From an uncultured Lysobacteraceae bacterium (GTDB lineage: Bacteria; Pseudomonadota; Gammaproteobacteria; Xanthomonadales; Xanthomonadaceae), in the NCBI GenBank assembly GCA_946480825.1, contig CAMLLG010000009.1, positions 12,740 through 76,739 of the forward strand: a stretch of DNA of 64,000 nt. Reading direction: 5' to 3'. Below the pieces are notes generated by a model. The model worked only from the letters and a program-made list of their open reading frames with translations. It made no database searches and was not told where the DNA came from. Below, one piece after another: positions 1-9,013 of the stretch. A program made the position numbers and the translations under genes. Within the stretch, counting starts at the first letter, position 1, and each line of letters begins with the position of its first letter.

Positions 1-2
1 CC

Positions 3-443
3 GGCGGCGAACTGTTCGCCGCAGGCCGCGCCGGCGAACGCTTCGCGGTGCGCAACTCCGGCGCGCTCGCCATCGTCGAAGGCGCGGGCGACCACTGCTG
101 CGAATACATGACCGGCGGGATCGTCGTCGTGCTCGGCCGCACCGGCCTGAACTTCGGCGCCGGCTTCACCGGCGGCATGGCCTACGTCTTCGACCGCGAC
201 CGCGATTTCGTCGACCGCTACAACCACGAGCTGATCGACATCCTGCGCATCAACGCCGAAGGCTTCGAACATCACCGCTCGCATCTGCTCGATCTGCTCG
301 AACGCCACCAGCGCCTCACCGGCAGCGCGCACGCGCAGAACCTCATCGACAACTTCCGCGATTACCTCGGCAAATTCTGGCTGGTGAAACCGAAGGCGGT
401 GAGCATCGAGACGCTGGGCGAAACGCTCAGGAGGGCCGCGTGA
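3..443 (+). CDS. gltB: Glutamate synthase large subunit, C-terminal end (partial)
   Basis: The reading frame is open from the window edge and ends at TGA 441-443, so only the last ~147 residues are visible. They belong to the GXGXG beta-helix domain of the glutamate synthase alpha subunit: the frame reads [20 protein letters not shown] followed by [14 protein letters not shown], a signature of this domain. The enzyme uses glutamine amide nitrogen and 2-oxoglutarate to make two glutamates; the small subunit supplies electrons from NADPH. gltD follows 115 bp downstream on the same strand, the usual gltBD order, with a palindromic repeat between them. Identity is secure; the 5' part lies outside the window. 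Confidence 0.95.
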   Translation, partial: GGELFAAGRAGERFAVRNSGALAIVEGAGDHCCEYMTGGIVVVLGRTGLNFGAGFTGGMAYVFDRDRDFVDRYNHELIDILRINAEGFEHHRSHLLDLLERHQRLTGSAHAQNLIDNFRDYLGKFWLVKPKAVSIETLGETLRRAA

Positions 444-461
444 TGCGCATCGCAGCCCCCC

Positions 462-2052
<1,591 letters not shown>

Positions 2053-2115
2053 GCCGCACGCGCACGACGCAGCGCGGATGTCGGCGGGCGCATGCCCGCC
2101 GCATCACTTTCCATC

Positions 2116-2245
2116 ACTGTCATCCCGAACGCGGGCAACGCCTGCGGAGGGATCTGCTGTTTCTTGGAAAGAAGAACCTGTTGGTTTTGACAGGGTGGGT
2201 TGCGTTGACAGGAGTTTGGGGGGAGGCGGAGACTTTCGGCTTATG
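2116..2245. repeat. Dispersed ~130 bp repeat, copy 1
   Basis: This stretch, starting near CTGTCATCCCGAACGCGGGC and ending at GCGGAGACTTTCGGCTTATG, is strongly similar to 7166-7294 over its whole length with scattered substitutions. Both copies lie upstream of accessory genes (2320 and 7366). Its first half resembles the short 'GTCATCCCGA...GGGA(C/T)CTGCTGTT' repeats found near 4066, 56006 and 63885, inverted in those places. Confidence 0.8.
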
Positions 2246-2319
2246 CTCAGATTGGGATCAAATTCCAAATCGGGGCGCAGAGGGAACCGTGCGCGCATTC
2301 TTACAGGGAGGGGAACCAA

Positions 2320-2775
2320 GTGGAAGAACTCAGCATTGGCGTTATATCCGGTCTTGTCGCGAGTCTTATTATCTTCATCTTTCAACTAGGTTATGTACGC
2401 ATCTTTCGACCGTGGTTCGAAGAGTTTCTATATCGTGATCTGAAGATCGAAGGACGCTGGCATGTCGAGTTTACAAGTGCCAGCGATTTTTCCGAAGTAG
2501 TTGAACTGAAGCGTCAAGGCCATAGAGTAAGCGGGACCGTAACCGTCACCCAAGGGCCGGACCAAGGCAGAATCTACATTATAGATGGCAGCTTCAAGAA
2601 TCTCATTTTGACACTATCGTTTTCGGGCCAAGACGAGACCCGATTGGACCGTGGAACGTATACGCTTCAAGTTCATAACAACGGCCAACACTTGGATGGT
2701 TATTCCGCCTTCTACCAAGATGAAGAAAACAAGATCACTTGTCTTGAATGCATTTGGAAACGCCAATCATCTTGA
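2320..2775 (+). CDS. Small membrane-anchored beta-rich protein, candidate defence component
   Basis: The protein has 151 residues and starts at GTG 2320, placed 8 bp after a strong ribosome-binding site (GGGAGG). Residues ~6-28 form one hydrophobic helix (ISGLVASLIIFIFQLGYV). The rest alternates in a beta-barrel-like pattern, starting IEGRWHVEF, with strands such as GHRVSGTVTVTQG and GTYTLQVHN. The layout recalls the membrane/beta-barrel effectors of CBASS (Cap15 type), but those have two membrane spans and a CD-NTase partner, neither seen here. The DUF4917/SIR2-like gene follows 108 bp downstream on the same strand. Base composition is clearly more AT-rich than gltD, suggesting horizontal acquisition. 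The family assignment is uncertain and the defence role is inferred. Confidence 0.7.
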   Translation: MEELSIGVISGLVASLIIFIFQLGYVRIFRPWFEEFLYRDLKIEGRWHVEFTSASDFSEVVELKRQGHRVSGTVTVTQGPDQGRIYIIDGSFKNLILTLSFSGQDETRLDRGTYTLQVHNNGQHLDGYSAFYQDEENKITCLECIWKRQSS

Positions 2776-2883
2776 TCAATCTGGGGCAGAGTGCAGCTTA
2801 TCCATGCCGCGCCAGAAATCGACACTAAACGGGATTTACTTCCTGCTTTACGGCCCTCCTGAACTCATCGGATTGAACGCCAA

Positions 2884-3903
2884 ATGGCTCTGATTTCATT
2901 CACCGAAGCACTACAGGATTCAAAAAAATGCACTAAGCGTCATCTACTTCTTGGCAACGGCTTTAGCATTGCATGCCGTCCGAACATTTTTTTGTACGGC
3001 AAGCTCTACGAGAACGCCGATTTCAGCAATCTTTCACCGACAGCGAAATTTGCATTCGAAGCTCTCGGAACACAAGATTTCGAGCGAGTGATTAAGGCCC
3101 TGAGAGATGCGCAGAAAATACTCGTCGCATATGGCGCTCCATCTTCTTTTACGCACACTCTCAGCAATGACGCAGACGCACTGAGAGAGCTTCTTGTAAA
3201 GACAATCGCCGCCAGCCATCCCGCATGGCCAGGGGAAATAACAGAGGATGAATATGCATTTTGTCGTGCATTCATCAGTCCCTTCGACAACATTTATACG
3301 TTCAACTACGATCTCCTTCTTTATTGGGCTCAGATGCATACAGAAGAAGGCGCTGATCCAAAATCAGATGATGGATTCAGAAAGCAAGAAGATAATTACG
3401 ATGCTGGCTATGTGGTTTGGGAATCAAGCCAAAGTCACGAGCAGAATATGTACTTTCTTCACGGCGCACTTCATGTTTTTGACACCGGAACTGAAATCCA
3501 GAAATACACTTGGGTTAATACTGGCGTTCGCCTTGTTGATCAAATTCGCGATGCTCTCAAGAAGGGATTTTTTCCTCTATTCGTTTCCGAAGGAACAAGT
3601 CAAGAAAAGCTCGAACGGATTCGGCATAATGATTATTTAGCAAAGGCTTATCGTAGCTTCTCCGAAATAGGGGGGGCGCTGTTTATCTATGGACATTCAC
3701 TTGCACCAAATGATGAGCACTACCTTAAGAGAATTGAAAAAGGCAAGGTATCTCACGTTTATGTAGGTATCTACGGCGATCCCGAGAGTCCTGCAAACAA
3801 GCAGATCACTAGCCGCGCCAATAAATTGGCTACAGCGCGTACCGCCAGGCGCCCACTTAACGTGCAATTCTTCGATGCGTCAACCGCGCATGCATGGAAT
3901 TAA
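2884..3903 (+). CDS. DUF4917-family protein with SIR2-like motifs
   Basis: The protein has 339 residues. I recognise the DUF4917 pattern: LLLGNGFSI (~21-29), YTFNYDLLLYW (~137-147), YFLHGALHVF (~189-198) and FIYGHSLAPNDEHY (~266-279). The motif series (GNGFS, TFNYD, HG, GHS...D) parallels the NAD-binding and catalytic positions of SIR2-like domains used as NADases in anti-phage systems; that parallel is my inference. No membrane span or signal peptide is seen. It shares strand and low GC with the membrane beta-rich protein upstream, so the two may form an operon. It is flanked by dispersed repeats (2116-2245 and 3951-4032), as expected of a mobile accessory cassette. It could instead have another nucleotide-processing role. 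Confidence 0.75.
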   Translation: MALISFTEALQDSKKCTKRHLLLGNGFSIACRPNIFLYGKLYENADFSNLSPTAKFAFEALGTQDFERVIKALRDAQKILVAYGAPSSFTHTLSNDADALRELLVKTIAASHPAWPGEITEDEYAFCRAFISPFDNIYTFNYDLLLYWAQMHTEEGADPKSDDGFRKQEDNYDAGYVVWESSQSHEQNMYFLHGALHVFDTGTEIQKYTWVNTGVRLVDQIRDALKKGFFPLFVSEGTSQEKLERIRHNDYLAKAYRSFSEIGGALFIYGHSLAPNDEHYLKRIEKGKVSHVYVGIYGDPESPANKQITSRANKLATARTARRPLNVQFFDASTAHAWN

Positions 3904-3950
3904 AGAACTAAAAACTGAGGGCAAGTCCGTAAGGCGTATACCCAACTCTC

Positions 3951-4032
3951 GTAGGGCGCATAAGCGCAGCGTCATGCGCCAGCCTTTCTCGGCCCGTCAT
4001 GGCGCATGACGCCTTCGGCTTATGCGCCCTAC
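3951..4032. repeat. Long palindromic repeat, family 2, copy 1
   Basis: An imperfect palindrome with arms of about 32 bp: GTAGGGCGCATAAGC at the left end and GCTTATGCGCCCTAC at the right end, around a ~18 bp centre. A second copy is at 8278-8373 and a decayed one at ~8806-8896. It sits just after the DUF4917 gene and could act as a transcript-end hairpin. Confidence 0.85.
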
Positions 4033-4160
4033 CGGTTTCGCGGCAGGTTGCCTTTTAATCGATCGAAAGCAGGTCCCTCGCCTGCGGCTCGGGATGACCA
4101 TTGGTATTGCGGGAAATCGACGCCGGCCATATTCCCCGCGCAACCCGAAGACGCCAGCGG

Positions 4161-4976
4161 TCAGGCGCTGTAGCCGATGACATGCCGGTTGAGGACCGCG
4201 CGCGTCGCGTCGTCCGCCGGGAACATGTGTTCGACGCGCAGCGAGGCGAGCGTGATGTCGTTCGGCGTGCCGAACGTCGAGAACATGCTGAAGAACGCGA
4301 GCGGGCCATGCGGCGAAGCGAAGCGCGTGGTCAGCACGGGCGGTGCCGCGCGCGCGCCGGAATCCGGAGGCGTGGCCTTGCCGATGCGCGAGCACAGATA
4401 GGCTTCGTACGCGGCCACGCGCGGCTGCAGGGAAGGATGCGCCGCCGCGTCGTTGCCCAACATCCACAGAAAGCGCGGACCCACGTCTTCGATGTTCGTC
4501 ACCTGATCCGCCAGACCGCCGGGCTGCGTCAGCAGGTCGAGCATGTTGACCTGCGCCTGCGCCAGCGCGGCGGCGGCCGCGGGCATCAGCAACGTGGCGA
4601 GCCGGATCGCGCCTCCGTTCATGCGCACCACGTTCCATTCGGCATCGAGCACCAGCGCGGGCGCGGGGTCGTGCGTGTCCAGCAGTCGGTCGAGGGCGAG
4701 GCGCGCTTCGGCGAGCCAGGGATCGTCCAGGCGCCGCTCGGAGTAAGCGGGTGCGTAGCCCGCCGCGAGCAGCGCTTCGTTGCTGAGGGCCAGCGGCGCA
4801 TCCAGCGCCCGGAGCCAGGCCACCAGCAGTTCCCGGCTCGGACGGGCGCGACCGTTCTCGACGAAGCTGACATGACGCTGGGACACGCCCAGCCGCAGCG
4901 ACAGTTCCAGTTGGCTGATGCGCCGGACCTTGCGGGTCCGCTGCAGCGTTTTCACGAGCGATGGCGGGCTGTGCAT
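4161..4976 (-). CDS. XRE-family regulator with MmyB-like ligand domain
   Basis: The protein has 271 residues from the ATG at 4976; an upstream start at 5009 would add 11 residues. Residues ~5-60 are a Cro/C1-type helix-turn-helix (SQLELSLRLGVSQRHVSFVE, then NGRARPSRELLVAWLRALD). The remainder matches the MmyB-like ligand-binding fold common in Actinobacteria and Proteobacteria, with DPAPALVLDAEWNVVRMN in the middle and TPNDITLASLRVEHMFPADD near the end. Such proteins repress or activate a neighbouring metabolic or membrane gene. It is divergent from the DUF2834 gene, with ~100 bp between starts, so that gene is its most likely target. Confidence 0.88.
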   Translation of the reverse strand: MHSPPSLVKTLQRTRKVRRISQLELSLRLGVSQRHVSFVENGRARPSRELLVAWLRALDAPLALSNEALLAAGYAPAYSERRLDDPWLAEARLALDRLLDTHDPAPALVLDAEWNVVRMNGGAIRLATLLMPAAAAALAQAQVNMLDLLTQPGGLADQVTNIEDVGPRFLWMLGNDAAAHPSLQPRVAAYEAYLCSRIGKATPPDSGARAAPPVLTTRFASPHGPLAFFSMFSTFGTPNDITLASLRVEHMFPADDATRAVLNRHVIGYSA

Positions 4977-5082
4977 GCCGCATTCAAGCACAGTCGCGCG
5001 TGCCGGCAATAACGTCCGAGGTAATTGCGCCCACTACCCGAGCGGCCGACAGTGTGGGTCCCTGCACCGAAGGAGTACGCCC

Positions 5083-5382
5083 GTGCGACGCATCCTCATC
5101 CTGATCGTTCTCGCCCTCTTCGGCGCGCTGACCGCTGTCGCGCTTTGGCAGCACGGCTACTGGGGCATCATCGAACCGCACTTCAAGACCTTCGGCGCCG
5201 GGCAGGTCCTCGCGGATCTCGTGATCGCATTGACCCTGGTGATGATGTGGGTCTGGCGCGACGCGAGGTCGCGCGGGCGCAATCCGTGGCCTTGGCTGGT
5301 CGCGACCGTCGTGCTCGGCTCCTTCGGCCCACTCGTGTATCTGCTGACACGCAGCAAGCGGAAGCCCGACACGGCAGCGTGA
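5083..5382 (+). CDS. DUF2834-like small membrane protein
   Basis: The protein has 99 residues from GTG 5083, chosen because GAAGGAG lies ~8 bp upstream and the N-terminus then begins with a hydrophobic stretch (RRILILIVLALFGALTAVAL). A second and third membrane segment follow (VLADLVIALTLVMMWVWRD and WLVATVVLGSFGPLVYLLT), separated by a basic loop with RSRGRNPWP. The pattern and length fit DUF2834, a family of unknown function often next to transcriptional regulators. It is divergent from the XRE/MmyB regulator. The longer frame upstream of 5083 overlaps the regulator and is not supported. Confidence 0.8.
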   Translation: MRRILILIVLALFGALTAVALWQHGYWGIIEPHFKTFGAGQVLADLVIALTLVMMWVWRDARSRGRNPWPWLVATVVLGSFGPLVYLLTRSKRKPDTAA

Positions 5383-5549
5383 TTCGCGACGCGCGCGCTT
5401 CGCCAACGCGAAGATCCCGCGAGCGCGCCGCCATGGCTTGCGGACACTTGCGTCGCGCAGGACGCAAGCGCTGAACAAGCCCAGTGCCTGGCCCCGGACT
5501 TGCGATCCGGAGATGGGCTTGTTCAGCGTTGCCTGGGTGACCGCACGGG

Positions 5550-6635
5550 TTACTGCAGGGTCCGGCGGCCGGATTCGATGGCGGGCTGATCGACCGCCGG
5601 CGTCGGCACCGCGGCCTGCTGCGCTTGCGATGCCTGCTGCGCCTTCAGGGCCTGCTCGCCGACACTCGTGGACAGCGCGGTCTGTTCGCCGACGCGCAGG
5701 TCGCTGCTGGGCTCGCCCTTGAAGAAGAACACGTTGCGGTCGGTCTGGCCTTGCGCGTTGATCACCGTGTTGCCGAAGGTCACGCCGTCGATGCGATCCA
5801 CGCCCTGCTGCTGCGCGGCGATGGCGACGCTCGCGGCGATGCGCTCGGTCGCGCCGTCGCGCGCGGGGTCGAGCGGATGCCCCTGCTGCTGCAATGCGCC
5901 GAGCGCCTGTTTGTAGAGCGGGTCTTCACGCAGCGCGGCGCCGGCCTGATCCGCGCTCAATGCGGGCGTGGACGGCGTGCCGGGTTGGGGACGGCTGGGG
6001 GCGTAGAGGCTGTCCATCGTGTTGCCGAGCGCGGCATTGTCGTCGCGATCGGTCTGGAACGGCGTCACGGTGAGCCGGTCCTGATCCGATCGGTACTGCG
6101 CCTGGACCCCGACATCGCGCTGACCCAGGGTGGAATCGAGCTGGGCGCGCACATCGCCGGTCACGACGGTGGTGCCGTTGGCGTTGGCGCCGACCGCGAG
6201 GCTGGCCTGCGGCGTCGCGGTGACGTTGAGCGGATCGCCCGCCACCTGCTGCGCACTGCCGGTCACGGTCACGCCGACCGCAGTGCGATCCACGCCCGGA
6301 TCGGGACGCTCGATCCGCATGCCCGGCAATTCGATGTCGCGCACCGTACCGTCCGGAAGTGTGTACGGCTGGGTGCTGGTGTAGGGCGTGGCCTCACCGG
6401 GACGCGACCCGAACGAGACATTGACCTGCCCGCCGTTGATCACGCCGTTGGCAGCATTGACCTGCGCGTCGACCGACCACTGCTGGTCCTGCCCGGTGGG
6501 GCGGACGATGCCGACGGACGCACCCGAGAATTGCAGGCCGTTGCCGTCGTCGCGGAATCTGGCATCGACGTTGGTGGCGCCGCCGTCGGCGGTCGTCTGT
6601 CGGAAACCACCGGAGACTTCTTTGATATCGGACAT
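5550..6635 (-). CDS. Putative type IV secretion effector (X-Tfe) with C-terminal XVIPCD-like domain
   Basis: The protein has 361 residues, starts at ATG 6635 and has no signal peptide. Residues ~1-205 are a Gly/Thr/Val-rich, beta-type domain I do not recognise (for example NGGQVNVSFGSRPG). Residues ~226-340 fit the XVIPCD pattern: DPLYKQALGALQQQGHPLDP, GATERIAASVAIAAQQQGVD, a short strand segment ending NVFFFKGEPSSDL, and a Gln/Ala-rich tail (KAQQASQAQQ). XVIPCD is the VirD4-recognised signal of the Xanthomonadales killing T4SS. Known effectors sit next to a lipoprotein immunity gene, but none is seen on either side here. The toxin activity cannot be named from the sequence. Confidence 0.8.
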   Translation of the reverse strand: MSDIKEVSGGFRQTTADGGATNVDARFRDDGNGLQFSGASVGIVRPTGQDQQWSVDAQVNAANGVINGGQVNVSFGSRPGEATPYTSTQPYTLPDGTVRDIELPGMRIERPDPGVDRTAVGVTVTGSAQQVAGDPLNVTATPQASLAVGANANGTTVVTGDVRAQLDSTLGQRDVGVQAQYRSDQDRLTVTPFQTDRDDNAALGNTMDSLYAPSRPQPGTPSTPALSADQAGAALREDPLYKQALGALQQQGHPLDPARDGATERIAASVAIAAQQQGVDRIDGVTFGNTVINAQGQTDRNVFFFKGEPSSDLRVGEQTALSTSVGEQALKAQQASQAQQAAVPTPAVDQPAIESGRRTLQ

Positions 6636-7165
6636 CGTGTCGGCACTCCATGGCTTGATTCTTCAGGCGCCGAGATATCACGGTGATCGCCGTCGCCCAA
6701 GACGTGCATTCGTCACTTTTTGAAGCTCTTCGCCGCACTGCGTCCGCAAGCGCCTGATCCGTAACGGGTCGCCGACATCAACAGAGAGATTTTCAAGAGA
6801 CTGCGCAGATGTTCCTGACTGCGCGGAGCGGGCGATGCGCGTTCGGATGGGACGGTGTCGAGGGCGATGCGCCGGGGTTCGGGCAGGCCTCGCGCGCGAG
6901 GCCCGTGGGCCGCAGCGGATGGTGAGGGTGGTGCGGAAGGCGATGACACCCTGACGCGACCGTCGTCGTTGGCTCAGCTCAACTGCTCGGGCATCGCCTT
7001 CGGCGTCCGACCTCGTCGCCGGGCGCGCGGCGCGAGGCACCGACCCGCCGACGCAGACTGCATCCGGATCAGACCCGCACCGCCGGCCATCACCCGAAGC
7101 AGCGCAGAGGTTGTGGAACGCAAAGCTGGCCTTTCGGCGCAGCGCGACGCGGCATGACGGCAACG
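6636..7165. other. Gene-poor stretch upstream of the XVIPCD gene
   Basis: About 530 bp with only low-complexity, Arg-rich shadow frames on both strands. None has a good ribosome-binding site, family motif or lipobox. The part next to 6635 should hold the promoter of the XVIPCD gene, but I see no clear -35/-10 pair. The next feature is dispersed repeat copy 2. Confidence 0.5.
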
Positions 7166-7294
7166 ACTGTCATCCCGAACGCGGGCAACGCCCGTGGAGG
7201 GATCTGCTGTTGCGGGGAAAGAAGAGGCTGTTGGTTGTGACAGGTGGGGTTGCGTTGACAGGGGTTTGGGGGCGGGCGGAGACTGCGGGTTATG
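7166..7294. repeat. Dispersed ~130 bp repeat, copy 2
   Basis: Aligns with 2116-2245 from CTGTCATCCCGAACGCGGGC to GGCGGAGACT with about one difference in ten. It ends ~70 bp before the start of the unknown gene at 7366, as copy 1 ends ~75 bp before the gene at 2320. The parallel spacing suggests that the repeat marks an insertion site or carries a promoter. Confidence 0.8.
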
Positions 7295-7365
7295 GCCTTG
7301 CCAATGACAGACAGGCCTGAAAATTCATTGAAGACCCCCATCCGGCACAGGAGCAAGGAACGCCC

Positions 7366-8235
7366 ATGTCATCGATCGTCAATGCAATCAGGGACCTCAC
7401 GGGCCAGCCTGGCAAAGAGCAAATCAAGGCGAACATGGAACTGATGCTGGTCGCCGCCAAGGCCAGGATCCGCGCCTTCCGGGACGAACTCAACGAAGGC
7501 TTCATGAATCCCGCGCAGGTCGACAAGATCCAGATCCCCGGCATCCGGGCGATCCGGTACATCGAGCAATACCATGTCGCCTCCAGCGCAAGTTTCAACC
7601 AGCAAGTCGCGGATCACCTCGACCAGGCCGTCGCCTCCTTCTTTTCGATCGGCGGCAAGGATGCGGAAACGAAGCAATCGGTGCAAAGCGGGATCAAGGC
7701 GCTGATTTCGACAGGTCTGGAAGGCTTCATAGGCAGCACCGAAGCCGGCGAGACGGAAGAGAAGATCTTCGCGATCGTGCCGGAGAATAATGCGATCGTG
7801 CGGGCGGATATTTGTCTGTGGAAATACCATTTTTCTGACAAATCGCTGTCCTCGGCGCACGACGTCGCCGTGGCCTACATCCTGTGCAAGTCCGTGGTCG
7901 ACCACAGCAAGCTCACGATCGACGAGCTGATCTATCTCGTGTCGGAAATGATGATGACCCGCAAACCGTCTACGATCCAATTGGAGGTGGATGGCGACGA
8001 TAATCCAAAAAATTCGCTTAAGATCAACGTGCTGGCGGACCCGAACAATCCGGGCTTGCCCCTGATGCGCTCCAAAGAAAAAGAAAAAGAACGCAAAGCG
8101 AGCAACTACTATCCGGCGTCACTTGGCGAAGTCTGGAAGACGACCGGTTCGCCGCCTCCCATCGGCGTCGTGGAAGCCTACATCGACGAACTGATCAGGG
8201 TCTGGAACAAACTGAAGCAGGAGCGGCGGGACTGA
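7366..8235 (+). CDS. Hypothetical protein, unrecognised family
   Basis: The protein has 289 residues, starts at ATG 7366 and is preceded by GGAGCAAGGA. It looks soluble, with no signal peptide or membrane span. The N-terminal half is predicted helical (QIKANMELMLVAAKARIRAF, FNQQVADHLDQAVASFFSIG). The C-terminal part has a charged linker (RSKEKEKERKASNYY) and a last helix (VEAYIDELIRVWNKLKQERR). I do not recognise the family. Context is accessory: dispersed repeat copy 2 lies directly upstream and palindromic repeat family 2 directly downstream. Codon use is less GC-biased than in the core genes but not extreme. No function is proposed. Confidence 0.75.
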   Translation: MSSIVNAIRDLTGQPGKEQIKANMELMLVAAKARIRAFRDELNEGFMNPAQVDKIQIPGIRAIRYIEQYHVASSASFNQQVADHLDQAVASFFSIGGKDAETKQSVQSGIKALISTGLEGFIGSTEAGETEEKIFAIVPENNAIVRADICLWKYHFSDKSLSSAHDVAVAYILCKSVVDHSKLTIDELIYLVSEMMMTRKPSTIQLEVDGDDNPKNSLKINVLADPNNPGLPLMRSKEKEKERKASNYYPASLGEVWKTTGSPPPIGVVEAYIDELIRVWNKLKQERRD

Positions 8236-8277
8236 TCGTGAAAATCCGGGGCGGCTCGTAGCCCTGCAGCCCTGTCG

Positions 8278-8373
8278 GGTGCATAAGCGCAGCGTCATGC
8301 ACCAGCCTTTCTCAATTGCACCAAGCCATCATGACGCATGACGCCTACGGCTTATGCGCCCTACCGGAATGCA
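8278..8373. repeat. Long palindromic repeat, family 2, copy 2
   Basis: Second copy of the 3951-4032 palindrome, with left arm GCATAAGCGCAGCGTCATGC and right arm ending GGCTTATGCGCCCTACCGG. It overlaps the 5' end of the longest frame of the next gene, which bears on that gene's true start. Confidence 0.85.
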
Positions 8374-8387
8374 GACCTCGGAAGATC

Positions 8388-8753
8388 GTGGAAATCAATG
8401 AAAGCATTTTCGAACAGGAGAGACACGTCCAGGATGCAACCCTTCAACTGGACTGCACGATCTACGGTCGCGGCCCCGTCCAGGCGGACGGACGCCTCAT
8501 TGGTCACCCGCTCTACTTCCGAGCGAGACACGCCGGCTGGTCATTCACTCTGTGCGTCAATGCCGATGTCGACCCATCCGCGTTGATGGAAGGCGGGACA
8601 CCTGGTTTCTTCGACGATGGCGAGTTTCGCGGATATGTCTTGTTTGGTGACTATGGCACCGATCACGACGCCAGTTATATGCCTTACGCCGAAGCCGAGC
8701 GCATCATTCGTGCGTGCGCCGAGCAATTTCTGGCTGAGAGCGGATTGGTTTGA
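8388..8753 (+). CDS. Small hypothetical protein after palindromic repeat
   Basis: The open frame begins at 8316, but its first ~20 codons lie inside the palindromic repeat. GTG 8388 is the first candidate start beyond the repeat, giving 121 residues (VEINESIFEQERHVQDATLQ at the N-terminus). A weak GGAAG precedes it. The protein is acidic and beta-rich, with LDCTIYGRGPVQADG, HAGWSFTLCVN and GFFDDGEFRGYVLFGDYGTD, and ends in a helix (AEAERIIRACAEQFL). I recognise no family; proteins of this size and acidity in accessory regions are sometimes immunity proteins, but nothing links it to a toxin here. If the start at 8316 were real, part of the repeat would be translated. Confidence 0.6.
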   Translation: MEINESIFEQERHVQDATLQLDCTIYGRGPVQADGRLIGHPLYFRARHAGWSFTLCVNADVDPSALMEGGTPGFFDDGEFRGYVLFGDYGTDHDASYMPYAEAERIIRACAEQFLAESGLV

Positions 8754-8805
8754 AATGACTCATATCGAGGAGGTCTCGCCAAGAGCGCGAGGCGCATATC
8801 CAGTC

Positions 8806-8935
8806 GCTGCACACTGCGTCAGCGCAGCTTGATGCACCGGCATTTCTCGATTGCGCCAAACCGTCATGGCGCATGCCGCTTTCAGCTGATGCGCTTTTGC
8901 TCAAAGCTGGATCCCGGCTTGCGCCGGGACGACGG
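8806..8935. repeat. Decayed family-2 palindrome plus short GTCATCCC-type repeat
   Basis: 8806-8896 resembles the family-2 palindrome with many substitutions (GCGCAGCTTGATGCACCGGC in the left half and TCATGGCGCATGCCG in the right half). 8907-8935 is a separate small hairpin (GGATCCCGGCTTGCGCCGGGA). The two fill most of the gap between the small unknown gene and folE. Confidence 0.55.
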
Positions 8936-9013
8936 CCAAAAAGCAATCAGGCAACCGTTTGTCGATCCGGATTTGGTTTCATTGGGCGCACCGCAACGCC
9001 TTCACCCGACGCG

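Noticed and set aside
2320..3903. CBASS locus
   Set aside because: No CD-NTase, Cap2/Cap3 or known nucleotide-sensing effector is present; the resemblance is limited to a membrane helix plus beta-rich domain.
6678..7163. 161-codon minus-strand frame as immunity gene for the XVIPCD protein
   Set aside because: No signal peptide or lipobox, Arg-rich composition, no ribosome-binding site, and it overlaps the dispersed repeat boundary.
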